A DNA stretch of 64,000 nt from Megalobrama amblycephala (Eukaryota > Chordata > Actinopteri > Cypriniformes > Xenocyprididae): contig NC_063061.1 in the NCBI RefSeq assembly GCF_018812025.1, positions 3,076,001 to 3,140,000 on the forward strand, written 5' to 3'. A program made the translations under genes and the position numbers. This document shows, one piece after another, positions 33,717-44,368 of the stretch. Each line of letters opens with the position of its first letter. Within the stretch, counting starts at the first letter, position 1. Below the pieces are notes generated by a model. That model did not search any database, had not been told where the DNA came from, and worked only from the letters and a program-made list of their open reading frames with translations.

Positions 33717-34047
33717 TGTGGCGACCAGGGCGGGCAAGAGCCGTGAGGGAACGGCGCGAGGCCGGTGGCGCGAGAGTTAACGAGCTACACCTGGGAGGCG
33801 CACCGGCCTTGAGTCTCTCACGGAGGAGCTCCGGGAGCATAAAAGGAGGAGCGACGACCGTGGAGGACGAGAGAGGACCAGGCCTGGACTTTATGTTATG
33901 TTTTATTATGTTTGTGTGACCGGCAGACGTCCGCGGGGGTCTGTCGGCATTACTTTCGTTTTGTTCTTTGCTTATTTTGAATTAAACTTTTGTTGAACGT
34001 TCGCCGGTTCCCGCCTCCTTCTTCCCACATCTACTGACCTCGTTACA
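33717..34047 (+). mobile_element. Solo LTR (331 bp) with 5-bp target duplication
   Basis: It begins TGTGGCGACC and ends CTCGTTACA (TG...CA rule, short inverted ends TGT...ACA). GTTTG occurs directly on both sides (33712-33716 and 34048-34052). Inside, a TATA-like CATAAAAGG at about 33839 and an ATTAAA-type signal at about 33981 are ordered as in an LTR read on the plus strand. GC content is far above the flanks. No internal region or second LTR follows, so it is a recombined solo LTR, probably Gypsy-type. Confidence 0.82.
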
Positions 34048-34929
34048 GTTTGACATGAATATTCCTTAAACTTTAAATGAATCATTACATTTCAGTTAAC
34101 CATACACTCGTTGCATCCATGTTTGTTACACATGTTCATGTTATTGCCTCCTGCAAGGCATAACATGAATGCAGGGCAGGTGAAGCAATGCACAGAAACA
34201 AGTATATATACTTTTTTTATAATTTTATCTGTTTATCTCCTACAAGTAAATACAGTTTACAAACATATGTTCATGTGCTTATCCCAAAAATAACCCTTTA
34301 CAAACACCAAAATGAACATGTCAAACATTTGTTATACTATATTTGCTAATTGTTTGCTTACTTTATAATAACGAAACTAAACATCTTCAACAAGCATTGA
34401 CCTAAACCATTTACAAAGTTGAAATATTTTATGATGAAATATTATGTATCTGATGATGTGTGCAGGTAATTTACAGGTTAATAAATCTGGATAATAAAGC
34501 ATATATCTTATAAAAGCAAGGGATTCTATGACCATGATCATAAACAACAACATACATATTTACCTGTATTTATTTTAAGTAAGTAAGATTATTATTTGTG
34601 AGATATAAACTCAAAATTGCGAGTTATGAAGTCAGAATTGTGAGTTATAAAGTCAGAATTGCATGATATAAAGTTTCAATTGCGAGAAATAACATCAGAA
34701 TTATGATATAAACTCACAATTCTAAACTCGCAATTCTTATTTCTTAATAAGTTATTGTCATTGTACCAGTACAAGTACAGTGAAATTTAGAGTGACAGCT
34801 CTCAAAACAAATAAACATATGTAGTATATTCTTTTGTGGTTATTTACAGTTTATTCAATTGTTAAATGACCTTTATCTGACTGTTACGTAACCCTGTCCT
34901 TTAACTGCTGCTGGGACCATTACAATGGC
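34048..34929. other. Intergenic DNA between solo LTR and GIMAP exon
   Basis: About 34598-34735 is a degenerate tandem of units like GAGTTATAAAGTCAGAATTG (about 20 bp). The remainder is AT-rich and holds no gene. The 3'UTR of the minus-strand GIMAP gene would lie here, but no clear polyadenylation signal stands out. Confidence 0.45.
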
Positions 34930-35591
34930 CTACCGCTTCAGGGCCATTAAAGCACATATTCCTATTCCTAAAAGTGTTGTTCCAATGATTATTCCCTGGA
35001 GCATTTTATCTGATGTGTTTTTTACTTCTATGTTGCAATACTGCCCCATGTTTTTTTGCACCATTTGCTCTATCTTCTCTAGCAACTCTGTGACCTGATC
35101 TTTGTTTTGTCTGTTCATGTTGTTAAGCAAGTGATATCTATCTTCAAACTCCTCAATCAGGAACTTATGATCTGGGCTTTCAATAATGTGATCTTCCACA
35201 GATTTACTGTTCAGAAGATCAGCATGAGTGAAGAGGATGAAGGTGAAATTCACAGCATCTTTTCCAAAGTTGTTCTCAATCCATGTCACAATGTTTATCT
35301 CGTCCTCTGTGAGATCCACATCCAGCCTGATGACCAGCAGAATCACATGAGGACCAGGATCAGACATACTGACACCGTTCCTTATCTCAGTCATCAGATC
35401 CTGTTCGCTGACTGCTGGATTAAACAGTCCTGGAGTGTCAATTGCTATGATGGTCCTCTCACCCACATCTGCTTTTTTTCTCATAGAGATTGGAGTAAAA
35501 ACATTCTCTCTAAATTTTCTTGGACCCAATATGGTGTTTGCAGTTGAACTCTTTCCTGATCCAGTTCTTCCCAGCAGCAAAATTCTCAGAT
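34930..35591 (-). CDS. GIMAP (AIG1-type GTPase) main coding exon; N-terminal exon not found
   Basis: A GTPase of immunity-associated protein type. The P-loop LLLGRTGSGKSSTANTILG (G1), the Switch I region, DTPGLF (G3) and LFTHADLL (G4, TxxD) are in family order, with the conserved-box-like DPGPHVILLVIRL between G3 and G4. A C-terminal hydrophobic segment (IIIGTTLLGIGICALMAL) precedes a final KR and stop (TAG at 34930-34932), a putative membrane anchor as in several GIMAPs. The exon starts at a good acceptor (pyrimidine-rich tract then ACAACAG) in frame with DLRILLLG, so the start codon must lie in an upstream exon, which I cannot find to the right. About 220 residues are intact without stops. 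It could be a live gene with a small first exon or a recent partial copy. GIMAPs are expanded in fish, so no specific symbol is given. Confidence 0.9.
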
Positions 35592-36578
35592 CTGTTGTAA
35601 GAGGACAGTAAACTACACAATAAAGGGAAGCTTATGTGATAGTAAAATGGTTTGTATCTATTTCATTAACAGTACTCTTTGCAGATGCTGATTAAAAGTT
35701 TTTACAATCTGTTTATATGAAAATATGGTAACACTTTAGATTAGAAAACACATATCAACCATTACCTAGTTTCTAGGTCCCTTAACCCATACCTATTATC
35801 TAAACATAACCATTACAATGAACAACTTATCAAACTCGTAGTTAATAGTTATGTGTTTCTTATCTCCTGAAATATATTTGTAGTCTGTAAATAGATTTTA
35901 ACTGACCTGAATGAGCCCGCCTCATTTCGCCTTGAATTTCCAGTATGAAAATGTATCGTTATTAAAAGATATTTCCTGAAACAGCAAGATTTTGACCAAA
36001 GCATTGACGCATATGCAAAGCTTGACTGTATGAGCGAGCAAACAAGGGCGAGGCAACATTAAAGTGAAAGTTACCAGTTACCAGTGGCATTTGTTTAATT
36101 AAACACAAATAAATACAGTGCATTCTAAAGTTGGTTGATATTTTTCAGATTATTTTTGACGACTGCATAGTAGGCTATGTATGACTATTAAATAGCATTC
36201 TGCAGAATTATATTCATTGAGAAATGTAATACATCTTAAAATGTTTCATTTTATTCAAGTGGGTGGTAAAGTTGTTTAGTTTTGGTGTGAACATCATTAG
36301 GTAAAAATTTACAACTGCGCATAAAAATGTGGTCTGAGTTTAACCATCAAAAAACGCAGCTAGGCTGAATGAAAATTTAAATCCACTCTCTGTCAATAGA
36401 TGGCGCTTATGGAACAGCAGAAATAGAGCTGTTTTCCCGGTAACCTGCTTAACCTCAGCACTCGCTTGTAAAGGTTGTAAAACCTTTCACTTCTTTCCGT
36501 CATTTTTTTTTTAAACGAAACATGCCTGTCTGCCTGAGACTGTTGCTTACTTTCATAATTTTAATGGTGATAAAAATA
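35592..36578. other. Presumed GIMAP upstream/intron DNA
   Basis: About 35728-35870 belongs to the GGTAACACTTTA-type dispersed repeat. Nothing else is recognised. An upstream GIMAP exon was sought on the minus strand and not identified. Confidence 0.45.
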
Positions 36579-37540
36579 TTAAAGGTGCCCTCGAATGAAA
36601 AATTGAATTTATCTTGGAATAGTTAAATAACAAGAGTTCAGTACATGGAAATGACATACATTGAGTCTCAAACTCCATTGTTTCCTCCTTCTTACATAAA
36701 TCTCATTTGTTTAAAAGACCTCCGAAGAACAGGCGAATCTCAACATAACACCGACTGATACCGCCCCAATATTTGCATAATGCCAGCCCATGTTCCCAAC
36801 ATTATAAAAGGCATTAGACAAGGGCAGCCAGTATTAACGTCTGGATCTGCACAGGTGAATCAACAGACTAGGTAAGCAAGCAAGAACAATAGCAAAAAAT
36901 GGCAGATGGAGCAATAATAACTGACATGATCCATGATATCATGATATTTTTAGTGATATTTGTAAACTGTCTTTCTAAATGTTTCGTTAGCATGTTGCTA
37001 ATGTACTGTTAAATGTGGTTAAAGTTACCATCGTTTCTTACTGTATTCACGGAGACAAGAGCCGTCGCTATTTTCATTATTAAACACTTGCAGTCTGTAT
37101 AACTCAAAAACACAACTTCATTCTTTATAAATCTCTCCAACAGTGTAGCATTAGCTGTTTGCCACGGAGAATAGCCTCAAACTTATGCAGAATCAATGTA
37201 AACAATATAACAGTATACAATACTCACATAATCCGACGCATGCATGCCGCATGCATGACGAACACTTTGTAAAGATCCATTTGAGGGTTATATTAGCTGT
37301 GTAAACTTTGTTTATGCACTGTTCAAGGCAAGCGCGAGCTCCGTGGGCGTCGAGCAGGAGAATTAAAGGGCCAGTAGCCCTGAATCGGCTCATTTATAAT
37401 AATGCCCCAAAATAGGCAGTTAAAAAAATGAATTAAAAAAAATCTATGGGGTATTTTGAGCTGAACCTTCACAGACACATTCAGGGGACACCTTAGAATT
37501 ATATTACATCTTTTAAAAAAAAGTTCTAGGGCACATTTAA
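36579..37540 (+). mobile_element. 962-bp TTAA element with AAGGTGCCCT ends (copy 1)
   Basis: It is bounded by TTAA at 36579-36582 and 37537-37540. The left end AAAGGTGCCCTCGAATG and the right end CTAGGGCACATTTAA form short inverted repeats. The body is shared, inverted, with 38113-40384. Parts are also present at 18484-19000 and from 63945 to the window end. Confidence 0.8.
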
Positions 37541-38358
37541 ACTGTGACATACTAACCATCAGAAATTGCATCATGAATTATATGATGTTTTATATTATTT
37601 AAACGCCTGTAAGCATCGGTTTGACAGAATTTTCTACTTCAATGTGAAATAAGAAGTCAAACAATTTTCTTTTTTATCATAGCATTCGTTATGAAAAATA
37701 GCAGTCTACACAGAAACAGCTACATGTCTCAGTTGTAATATAAATCTATAGCGAAAATATATTCCCTCAATAGATTATAAATTCTACAAGTTGACCACAA
37801 TTAATAAAATAAAACGTCATAAATTCTAGTATGGGTGGGTCATGAATATAGTTTAAACAGCTTTCTAATAAAAGTTGACACAAGATGTTTTTTTTTTTCG
37901 CCTTTTCATCAGTCGTTTGTTCATTTTGTTCATCAGTCTAGATCATGTTTGACTTTCTCTATAGCGTTTCAAAGTGTTTAACTCTCAATAGAATTCAAAA
38001 GGATCGTGTATTTTATCATTGTCACGATAGGAATGGCTCGTGGAAATCTTATCACACTTTTGGAGCATGATAAGATTCAAAGTAGGCCTATGATTCGCGC
38101 GCCACTGATGCATTAAAAGTGCCCTAAAACTCTTTTTCACAAGATGTAATATAAGTCTAAGGTGTCCCCTGAATGTGTCTGTGAAGTTTCAGCTCAAAAT
38201 GCCCCATAGATTTTGTATTATTCATTTTTTTTAACTGCCTATTTTGGGGCATAATATATGCACCAATTCAGCATGCTTCCCCTTTAAATGCTCGCACTCC
38301 CCGCCCCGAGCTCGCCACTCTATAATACATTGCATAAACAAAGTTCACACAGCTAATA

Positions 38359-38881
38359 CAGGGTTGCAAACTCTCACGCATCTGGCGTGACACTCACGCT
38401 TTCAGCATCAATCTCACGCTCTCACGCACACGCAAGAAATGTCACGCCAAAATCCATTCTTCTCCCCTCTCAATCCGTTACTTTCTGTTGATGACTAGAC
38501 CACAGCGTATTAATGACAGGAGAGGAGTTTAAGGCCCACAGCTGTTACATCTCCCTACAACGTTCTCGCTGCAGTATTCTCTGATCGTTGATTGGCTGAA
38601 AACCTTGCACCTGATACGTCAGTTGCGTGTGAGAAGTTCAGAGAGAGTTCGGAGTCGGAGTCGGCACGTGTGAAAGTTTGGAAGACAATCAAGGTAAGCA
38701 AATAATAAAATGGTGAGCCTTGTCACTACAGACGTAGCCTTGCCTAATCAGTCTGTGTGCCGAGACCAAGTTACAGACTTCAACTATAGTTGCAAATGTT
38801 GTCTGACGTGCGTTATGATGTGGGCTAGCTAAATTGCTCAATAAAAATAGTCTCATGTAGAGTCCGAAATTAACACCCGCC

Positions 38882-38925
<44 letters not shown>

Positions 38926-39448
38926 GCGAGCGAGAGAGAGAGCGAGCGAGCGAGCGAGCGAGAGAGAGAGCCCCGGCCGCGCGCGCGCACTCAATATACA
39001 GAGCGGCCAAAGCGTCAAGCTTTCCCGTACTTTTTGACAAGCGTCTTTGACAAAGCGGCCAGAGCTTCTTTGCAGCTCAAGTCGGCGGCGGTGTGTACGT
39101 ACAGTTACTGTGTGTGTTACTGTGTGTCCCCGGACCCCCCTAGCGGAGGTACATCCAACAAAAGTGTTACAAATTACAGTGTCAAATAATGTACATTTTC
39201 TGAACAACAAAAGCTCCTTTCATGTCAGTAAAGCTATTAATAGAAAACTGAAATGTCTTTCAGTTGGAGAAAATTGCAACAAAACTGACAAAAAATAAAA
39301 TAAATAATTTCACCCCAATGATACTAAGTAAACATGGACTGACATTGATTTTTAAAATTAGGGTTACCAAACATTTTCTCCGCGCATGCGCAAACTGAAA
39401 TTTTTACAAAGTCTCACTCCAGCCAAAGTCCCAAAGTTGGCAAACCTG
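38359..39448. mobile_element. hAT-like insertion with CAGGGTTGCAAACT ends
   Basis: The left end CAGGGTTGCAAACTCTC and the inverted right end CAGGTTTGCCAACTTTG are bordered by GCTAATA on both sides (38352-38358 and 39448-39454, the G shared with the right end). The empty site GCTAATATAACCC exists in copy 1. The short target duplication and CAGGG termini fit hAT, which normally makes 8 bp. It contains a purine microsatellite and no transposase. Confidence 0.75.
38885..38970. repeat. (GA)n / (GCGA)n microsatellite
   Basis: AG repeats alternate with GAGC/GCGA blocks inside the hAT-like insertion and are followed by a CpG-rich CCCCGGCCGCGCGCGC stretch. The opposite-strand open frame rich in Leu, Ser, Ala and Arg here is an artefact of the repeat. 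Confidence 0.9.
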
Positions 39449-39501
39449 CTAATATAACCCTCAAAATGGATCTTTACAAAGTGTTCATCATGCAGCATAC
39501 C

Positions 39502-39748
39502 TGTCAGGGTTGGAAGGAGCGAGGACTCAATTGCAGGGAAGAGGGCTTTTATTAATAATAAAAAATAAAACAAAAACTACCCCGTGGGGTACTTAAGACT
39601 TGACAAAAGACTTGACAAAAGACTTGACAAAAGACTTGACAAAAGACTTGAAAGACAAAAAGACACAAAAACATGACAAGAATGGGAGTGTCAGAGCTCT
39701 GTCACAAAACCAAGAAATAAACTAGACCGAAGTGACAGAACCCTGACA
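39502..39748. mobile_element. 247-bp insertion with TGTCAGGGTT inverted ends and 5-bp duplication
   Basis: TGTCAGGGTT at the left is mirrored by AACCCTGACA at the right, and ATACC flanks both sides (39497-39501, 39749-39753). TG...CA ends with a 5-bp duplication suit a small solo LTR or TRIM, read on the minus strand. A 10-bp perfect inverted end would equally suit a DNA transposon. It contains five tandem CTTGACAAAAGA-type units (about 39599-39650). Confidence 0.7.
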
Positions 39749-40384
39749 ATACCCGATTATGTAAGTATAGTGTTTATTTGGATGTTTACATTTGATTCTG
39801 AATGAGTTTGATGGTGCTCTGTGGCTAAAGCTAACATTACACACTGTTGGAGAGATTTATAAAGAATGAAGTTGTGTTTATGAATTATACAGACTGCAAG
39901 TGTTTAATAATGAAAATAACAACATGGCTCTTGTCTCCGTGAATACAGTAAGAAACGATGGTAACTTTAACCACATAACAGTACATTAGCAACATGCTAC
40001 GAAACATCACTAAAAATATCATGATATCATGGATCATGTCAGTTATTCGCTCCATCTGCCATTTTTCGCTATTGTTCTTGCTTGCTTACCTATAATGTTG
40101 ATTCAGCTGTGCACAGATCCAGACTTTAATACTGCCTGCCCTTGTGTAATGCCTTGAACATGGGCTGGCATATGCAAATATTGGGGGCGTACATATTAAT
40201 GATCCCGACTGTTACGTAACAGTCGGTGTTATGTTGAGATTCGCCTGTTCTTCAGAGATCTTTTGCAAAAATCAAATTTACATAAGAAGGAGGAAACAAT
40301 GGCGTTTGAGACTCACTGTATGTCATTTCCATGTACAGAACTCTAATTATATATGCCAAGGTAAATTCAATTTTCAATTCTTGC

Positions 40385-41289
40385 ACTACGTTTCACGTAC
40401 AAGTATGAAATTCGGTAGACAGATGTAATGGCCCAATACCTACAAAAAAGTCCCTGGGTGCAAAAACTGTAAACCCAACAGGAAGTGAGATATTTTTAAA
40501 TTTCTCTGCAAAAATTTTGCAGTTTTTGCCATTTCCAGACATTGTACTTTAACGAACTCCTCCTAGAGCTTTAATCAGATCAACATCATATTCAGTCAGT
40601 CTAATCTAAAGGCCTTTGTGGTGTTAAATTGCGAAGATCTAGAGTTTTCACTGGCGTGTCTGTGGCGGCCTGACAAAATTCAATGTTTTTAAGTCAGGCA
40701 TACAATGTCTGATCTGTCCCAAACTTAACATGTGATAAGAGTCCTGATTTAAAGACATCTATATGACAATATTCAGTTAGTCATAGCGCCACCTATTGGA
40801 AACAGGAAATGGTATGCGTTACACTGTAATTCACTCCCTGAAACACATTTAAATATGCTATGATCTACCAAACATGCTAGAAACACGTTAAATCATGCAA
40901 CACTTGGCTGAGTGCTAATGTATGTGATTAACGCCACGAAACAGGAAGATGTTGTAACTCAGGCATACAGTGTTCAACCTGCCCCAAACTTCACGTTTAA
41001 GAACAGTCCTGCCCTGAACACATCTACATGACAATATTCAGTTATAGTAATTGCGCCACCCACTGGCAACAGGAAGTGAATTGTTTAACACTGTGATGCA
41101 CTAGCAACATAATAAAATATGCAACTGAGTACTAAACATGCTAGAAACATTCTAAATCATGCTAGCAACACTTATCTGAATGCTAAAGCATGCTATTATC
41201 GTCATGAAATAGGAAGTTGTTGTAACTCAAGCATACAATGTCCAATCTGCCTCAGACTTCACGTTTGATAAGAGTCCTGGCCTGAAGAT
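40385..41289. repeat. Dispersed repeat rich in CACC.A.TGGAAACAGGAA units
   Basis: Three imperfect repetitions of a segment containing AACTCAGGCATACA, TGATAAGAGTCCTG and GCGCCACC.A.TGG..ACAGGAAGTG occur with ATGCTAGAAACA-type minisatellite units between them. The period is roughly 250-300 bp. It is non-coding and is interrupted on the right by an L1 fragment. Confidence 0.6.
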
Positions 41290-41818
41290 ATCTTTTTCTT
41301 TTTTTTTTAATTGAATATTAACAAGAACAGAGTATACAAACAAGAGTACATATAACCATACATGTCAAGGGTAATACAAAAAACAGAAAAGATTAAAAAA
41401 AGAGAAAAAAAAGAAAAAAGAAACAACAAAAAAAGGCATTTTACAAGGAATTGTATCTGTTAAACAACTGTATAGTTTTTATTGCTTTCAAGTTTTTGCT
41501 TTTGGATATTGTCTCTAAATATATTTTAATATCTATTTTAAATTCTACAAAATTTGGCATTTTTTCATTCTATTTGACTTTATGAATATAGTAACGGGCA
41601 ATAATAATAATTAAATCAAATATAAATAGAATACTTCTATCACCATCAAATGAAAAACATTTTAGCATAATATCAATTTCTTCTAGGTTAACAAGCATCA
41701 TAGTCTTGGGACACTCCCAAAATAAATGATTAATAGTCTCAGGGAAATTTGACAAAAAAACATAATTATCTTCCATATTCACTTTGAAACGCTGTACCAC
41801 AAGTGACTTAACTTTTAT
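41290..41818 (-). pseudogene. 3' end of an L1-type LINE, broken
   Basis: On the minus strand the frame reads FPETINHLFWECPKTMML, then IIIIARYYIHKVK, a stop, then NEKMPNFVEF. This is the C-terminal region after the reverse transcriptase of fish L1/Tx1-like elements (ETxxHLFWEC, then KYYIHKxxW). The stop replaces the conserved Trp after KVK. The sequence ends in an A-rich tail (T-rich on plus at 41290-41311), as expected for a 5'-truncated LINE insertion. Confidence 0.82.
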
Positions 41819-41844
41819 TATTATTCTTTAATTATTATTATTCT

Positions 41845-42190
41845 CCTTATAGTGGACTTCATTTGTTGGCCCCAAATGGTTGAAGGTCAAAATTACAGTT
41901 TCAGTGCAGCTTTAAATGATACCAGACAAGGAATAAGGGTCTTATCTAGTGTAACAATAGGTCATTTTCGTTCCATAATTTGAATAGGGAAGGTGTAGGA
42001 CATACGGCGTAAGTTTTGAAGAATACGGAAGGCGGTCTGGCGGAAGCACTTGCGAGGCGAGCATTTGTGTTTATAAAGCATATACATTTTTTTTTAAAAT
42101 GGCCAATCGTTTTGCTAGATAAGACCCTTATTCCTCGTCTGGTATCATTTAAAGCCATTTGAAGCTGCATTGAAACTGTAATTTTGAAAA
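41845..42190. mobile_element. Deleted relative of the 23471-24229 MITE
   Basis: It shares TTGAAGGTCAAAATTACAG, GGAATAAGGGTCTTATCTAG, GAATACGGAAGGCGGTCTGG and the reverse-arm blocks with the MITE in the last mpp1 intron, with internal deletions. The order relative to the adjoining duplicated block is the same as in copy A, so it may be part of the duplication or the substrate for it. Confidence 0.65.
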
Positions 42191-42412
42191 CTAGGGCTAT
42201 CGCTAATTATTATTTTGGTAATCGAGGGGTTTGGTAATCAGGGGTTATTTTTTTTTAACAAAAGCCATTAAAATTATTTAAAATACATGTATAATAACAA
42301 TGAGGCAATAATAATTGGTTCAAATAAAGTATCTAAAGCAAGTAATCATTTGGTTTTGTTGAACAACACTGTTAAAATACATAATGTAATATACATAATA
42401 TAAGCAATCAAC

Positions 42413-43637
42413 TTAAAGGGGTACTTCACCCCTGGAAAGATGAATGTGTATTTAAAATTGGTCATTTATGTAGTAGAAATGTGAAATTATTTTTGAATTT
42501 GGAGCTTTCTAGACTGAGAAAAGGCAGAAAATGTATTTTTGACTAATGTGGATGAAAGACAACAACTCCCAGAATGCACTTGTTTTGCTGCCCTTGCGAG
42601 GCCACGCCCAAACCACGCCTATCGGTTACAGGCGGCATTCAGGAAAATTCAAACAAATAAATCGTGAGTTAGTTCATACATTTACAGCGAAATGGTGCTA
42701 AATTGCTTTGTACCTGGATGTACACCCAAAACCAGGAAAGGACAAGTAAGTTTCCATCATTTTCCGATTAAGTTAAAGATTTGGAGCGATGTAAACAGTG
42801 GCTGCGGGCCATCAAACACCCGAAGTTTGGAGATGACACCGTTATAGAAAACCTAAAAAACCGCAGAATATGTAGTCTCCATTTCAAGCATGAGGACTAC
42901 GAACCAAATATCTTTGCAATGAAGAGAACCATTCTGAAGGACACCGCGATACCATCGATATTCACTTTCCCAGAGGACGAACAGCCTGGGCATCTGTTAA
43001 GCGTATTCGCCTAGAGGTAAGACTCGCTGATACTAGACTGATAACACAGTAGCCTATATGTAGTGCTGTAGGTAGCAGTAAAACTGCAAACTTAGCAAAG
43101 TAACGTTAGCTAGACAATTACATATAAGTTGCATATAAGTTGACTATTATCAAAGTAAAGCCACTGTTCTGTAAAACTGAGTTTATTTATCTATTTATGC
43201 TAACGTTACCACAAAAGCCTGTTGCTGTATTGGTTGAGATGACTGCAGAGACCGATACATTTGCGAGATGAACCACTGATGTAGTGCAGACAAAATAAAG
43301 TGAATTACTGTAAGCTTAAAAATATAATTGACACCCACTTTTGATAAAATCTTTGATCTATGTCCGTGAGTAACCTCAAACGCGCATATGTATGGGCGTG
43401 GTGAAAAAATGCGGAACTACCTGCTATTACTGGCTGTAGTTTTAAGCCTCTGGCCAAAAAAGCTTCCGATGACGCAAAATGACGATTTTTGCGTCGTCGG
43501 AGGCTTTTTTACAGAATAAAAATGCATAAATCTCTCATCTCGGGCTGATATGAAGGGGGAAAGCACGGTAATTCGAAAATACTAGTGGTATTCTACTAAT
43601 ACAAAGCTTAATGCTAAATCCTGAAGTAACCCTTTAA
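42413..43637 (+). mobile_element. 1225-bp TTAA element inserted in copy B and carrying a THAP exon
   Basis: Copy A reads CAACTTAAGTACATT without interruption. In copy B the TTAA is duplicated (42413-42416, 43634-43637) around ends AGGGGTACTTCACCCC and inverted AAGGGTTACTTCAG. This is direct proof of insertion after duplication, or of loss from the other copy. The TTAA target implies piggyBac-type mobilisation, while the gene fragment inside is THAP-type. Confidence 0.85.
42692..43017 (+). pseudogene. Broken THAP zinc-finger exon inside the TTAA element
   Basis: From ATG 42692 the frame gives MVLNCFVPGCTPKTRKG then VSFHHFPIK, matching the C-x4-C and HxFP start of a THAP domain. After about 42772 the THAP signal continues in another frame: CKQWLRAIKHPKFGDD, RRICSLHFKHEDYEPN and TAIPSIFTF (the AVPSIF-like end). 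The C2CH ligands CxxxxC and CxxH are all present but the frame is shifted between them. A further shift near the end precedes GAGGTAAGA, which looks like a splice donor. It is probably a decayed first exon of a transposon-borne or captured THAP gene. Confidence 0.8.
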
Positions 43638-44191
43638 GTACATTATAACAAATGCCAACGACCTGGTGATTGTTGTTGTGACACTTCCAACTTCCAACAT
43701 GATCCATTCCTTGTTTATTATTGGCCAAAATACATTTAATTCTAATGTCCATTTAATCTTTAATATTTGGCCACTTCTTTATGATAGAAATGCTACAGAC
43801 ATTGTCATTTCTTGAACAACATGTGGACATCAAAACATGCAAACTCAGAGCGAGGGTTTAAACTTTTATTTTGAAATTGAGATGAACAAAAGTGAACAAC
43901 AGCAACCCAAACAGCATATGCAGAGATGGAGTTTGTCATTCTGAAACGCAGTGCATATATTTATTTAGAATCTTCTTTTGTGTTCATTTTTGGGTGAACT
44001 ATCCCTTTAAGAAAAATATTTGAGAACCTCCTAAGTTTTTTTTTTTTTGTTGTTGTTGTTTGTTTGTTTTTTTCAAGAATTGCGCTTAGGAACATTTTGT
44101 GAATCTGGTCCCAGAAGCATGCTTATGACCTGAAGTTTATAATATCTTTGTACACAAGATTTGTAATCTAAGTTTCCATTCTACTTTTCAG

Positions 44192-44368
44192 TCAGAGGCA
44201 TTGCAGAACATCCAGAAAGAATCCGACGGCATCCTCAGTGCATACCGCCACTTCTTCGACGAAATGCTCGTCAACAATGATGTGGATGAGAGCGTTAAGG
44301 GTGTAGAGGAGGCCATCGAGAGAGCCTCCTCGACCCCACAGTGGGTACCAATCTCATGGGTGTACTAA
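44192..44368 (+). pseudogene. Second copy of the mpp1 terminal exon
   Basis: 177 bp with the acceptor (CTACTTTTCAG) and stop codon intact, encoding the last 58 residues from [10 protein letters not shown] to WVPISWVY, apparently without any difference from 25150-25326. No other mpp1 exon accompanies it, so alone it is not a gene. It retains a usable acceptor and a 3'UTR with a polyadenylation signal (AATAAA near 44870), so in principle it could serve as an alternative terminal exon of mpp1. Confidence 0.9.

Larger units (their letters stand above)
38113..40384 (-). mobile_element. Same TTAA family, inverted copy 2, carrying two nested insertions
   Basis: It begins TTAAAAGTGCCCTAAAAC and follows the reverse complement of 36579-37540 in order. 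Two blocks absent from copy 1 interrupt it, at 38359-39448 and 39502-39748. Because copy 1 gives the uninterrupted sequence, both insertion points and their target duplications can be read directly. The far end near 40384 is degraded and lacks a clear TTAA. Confidence 0.8.

Noticed and set aside
35107..35547. 146-codon plus-strand frame
   Set aside because: It is the antisense shadow of the GIMAP exon; the minus strand has all G-motifs in order.
38689..39210. 173-codon minus-strand frame with long Leu/Ser/Ala/Arg runs
   Set aside because: It spans the GA/GCGA microsatellite inside a transposon; no domain or splice context.
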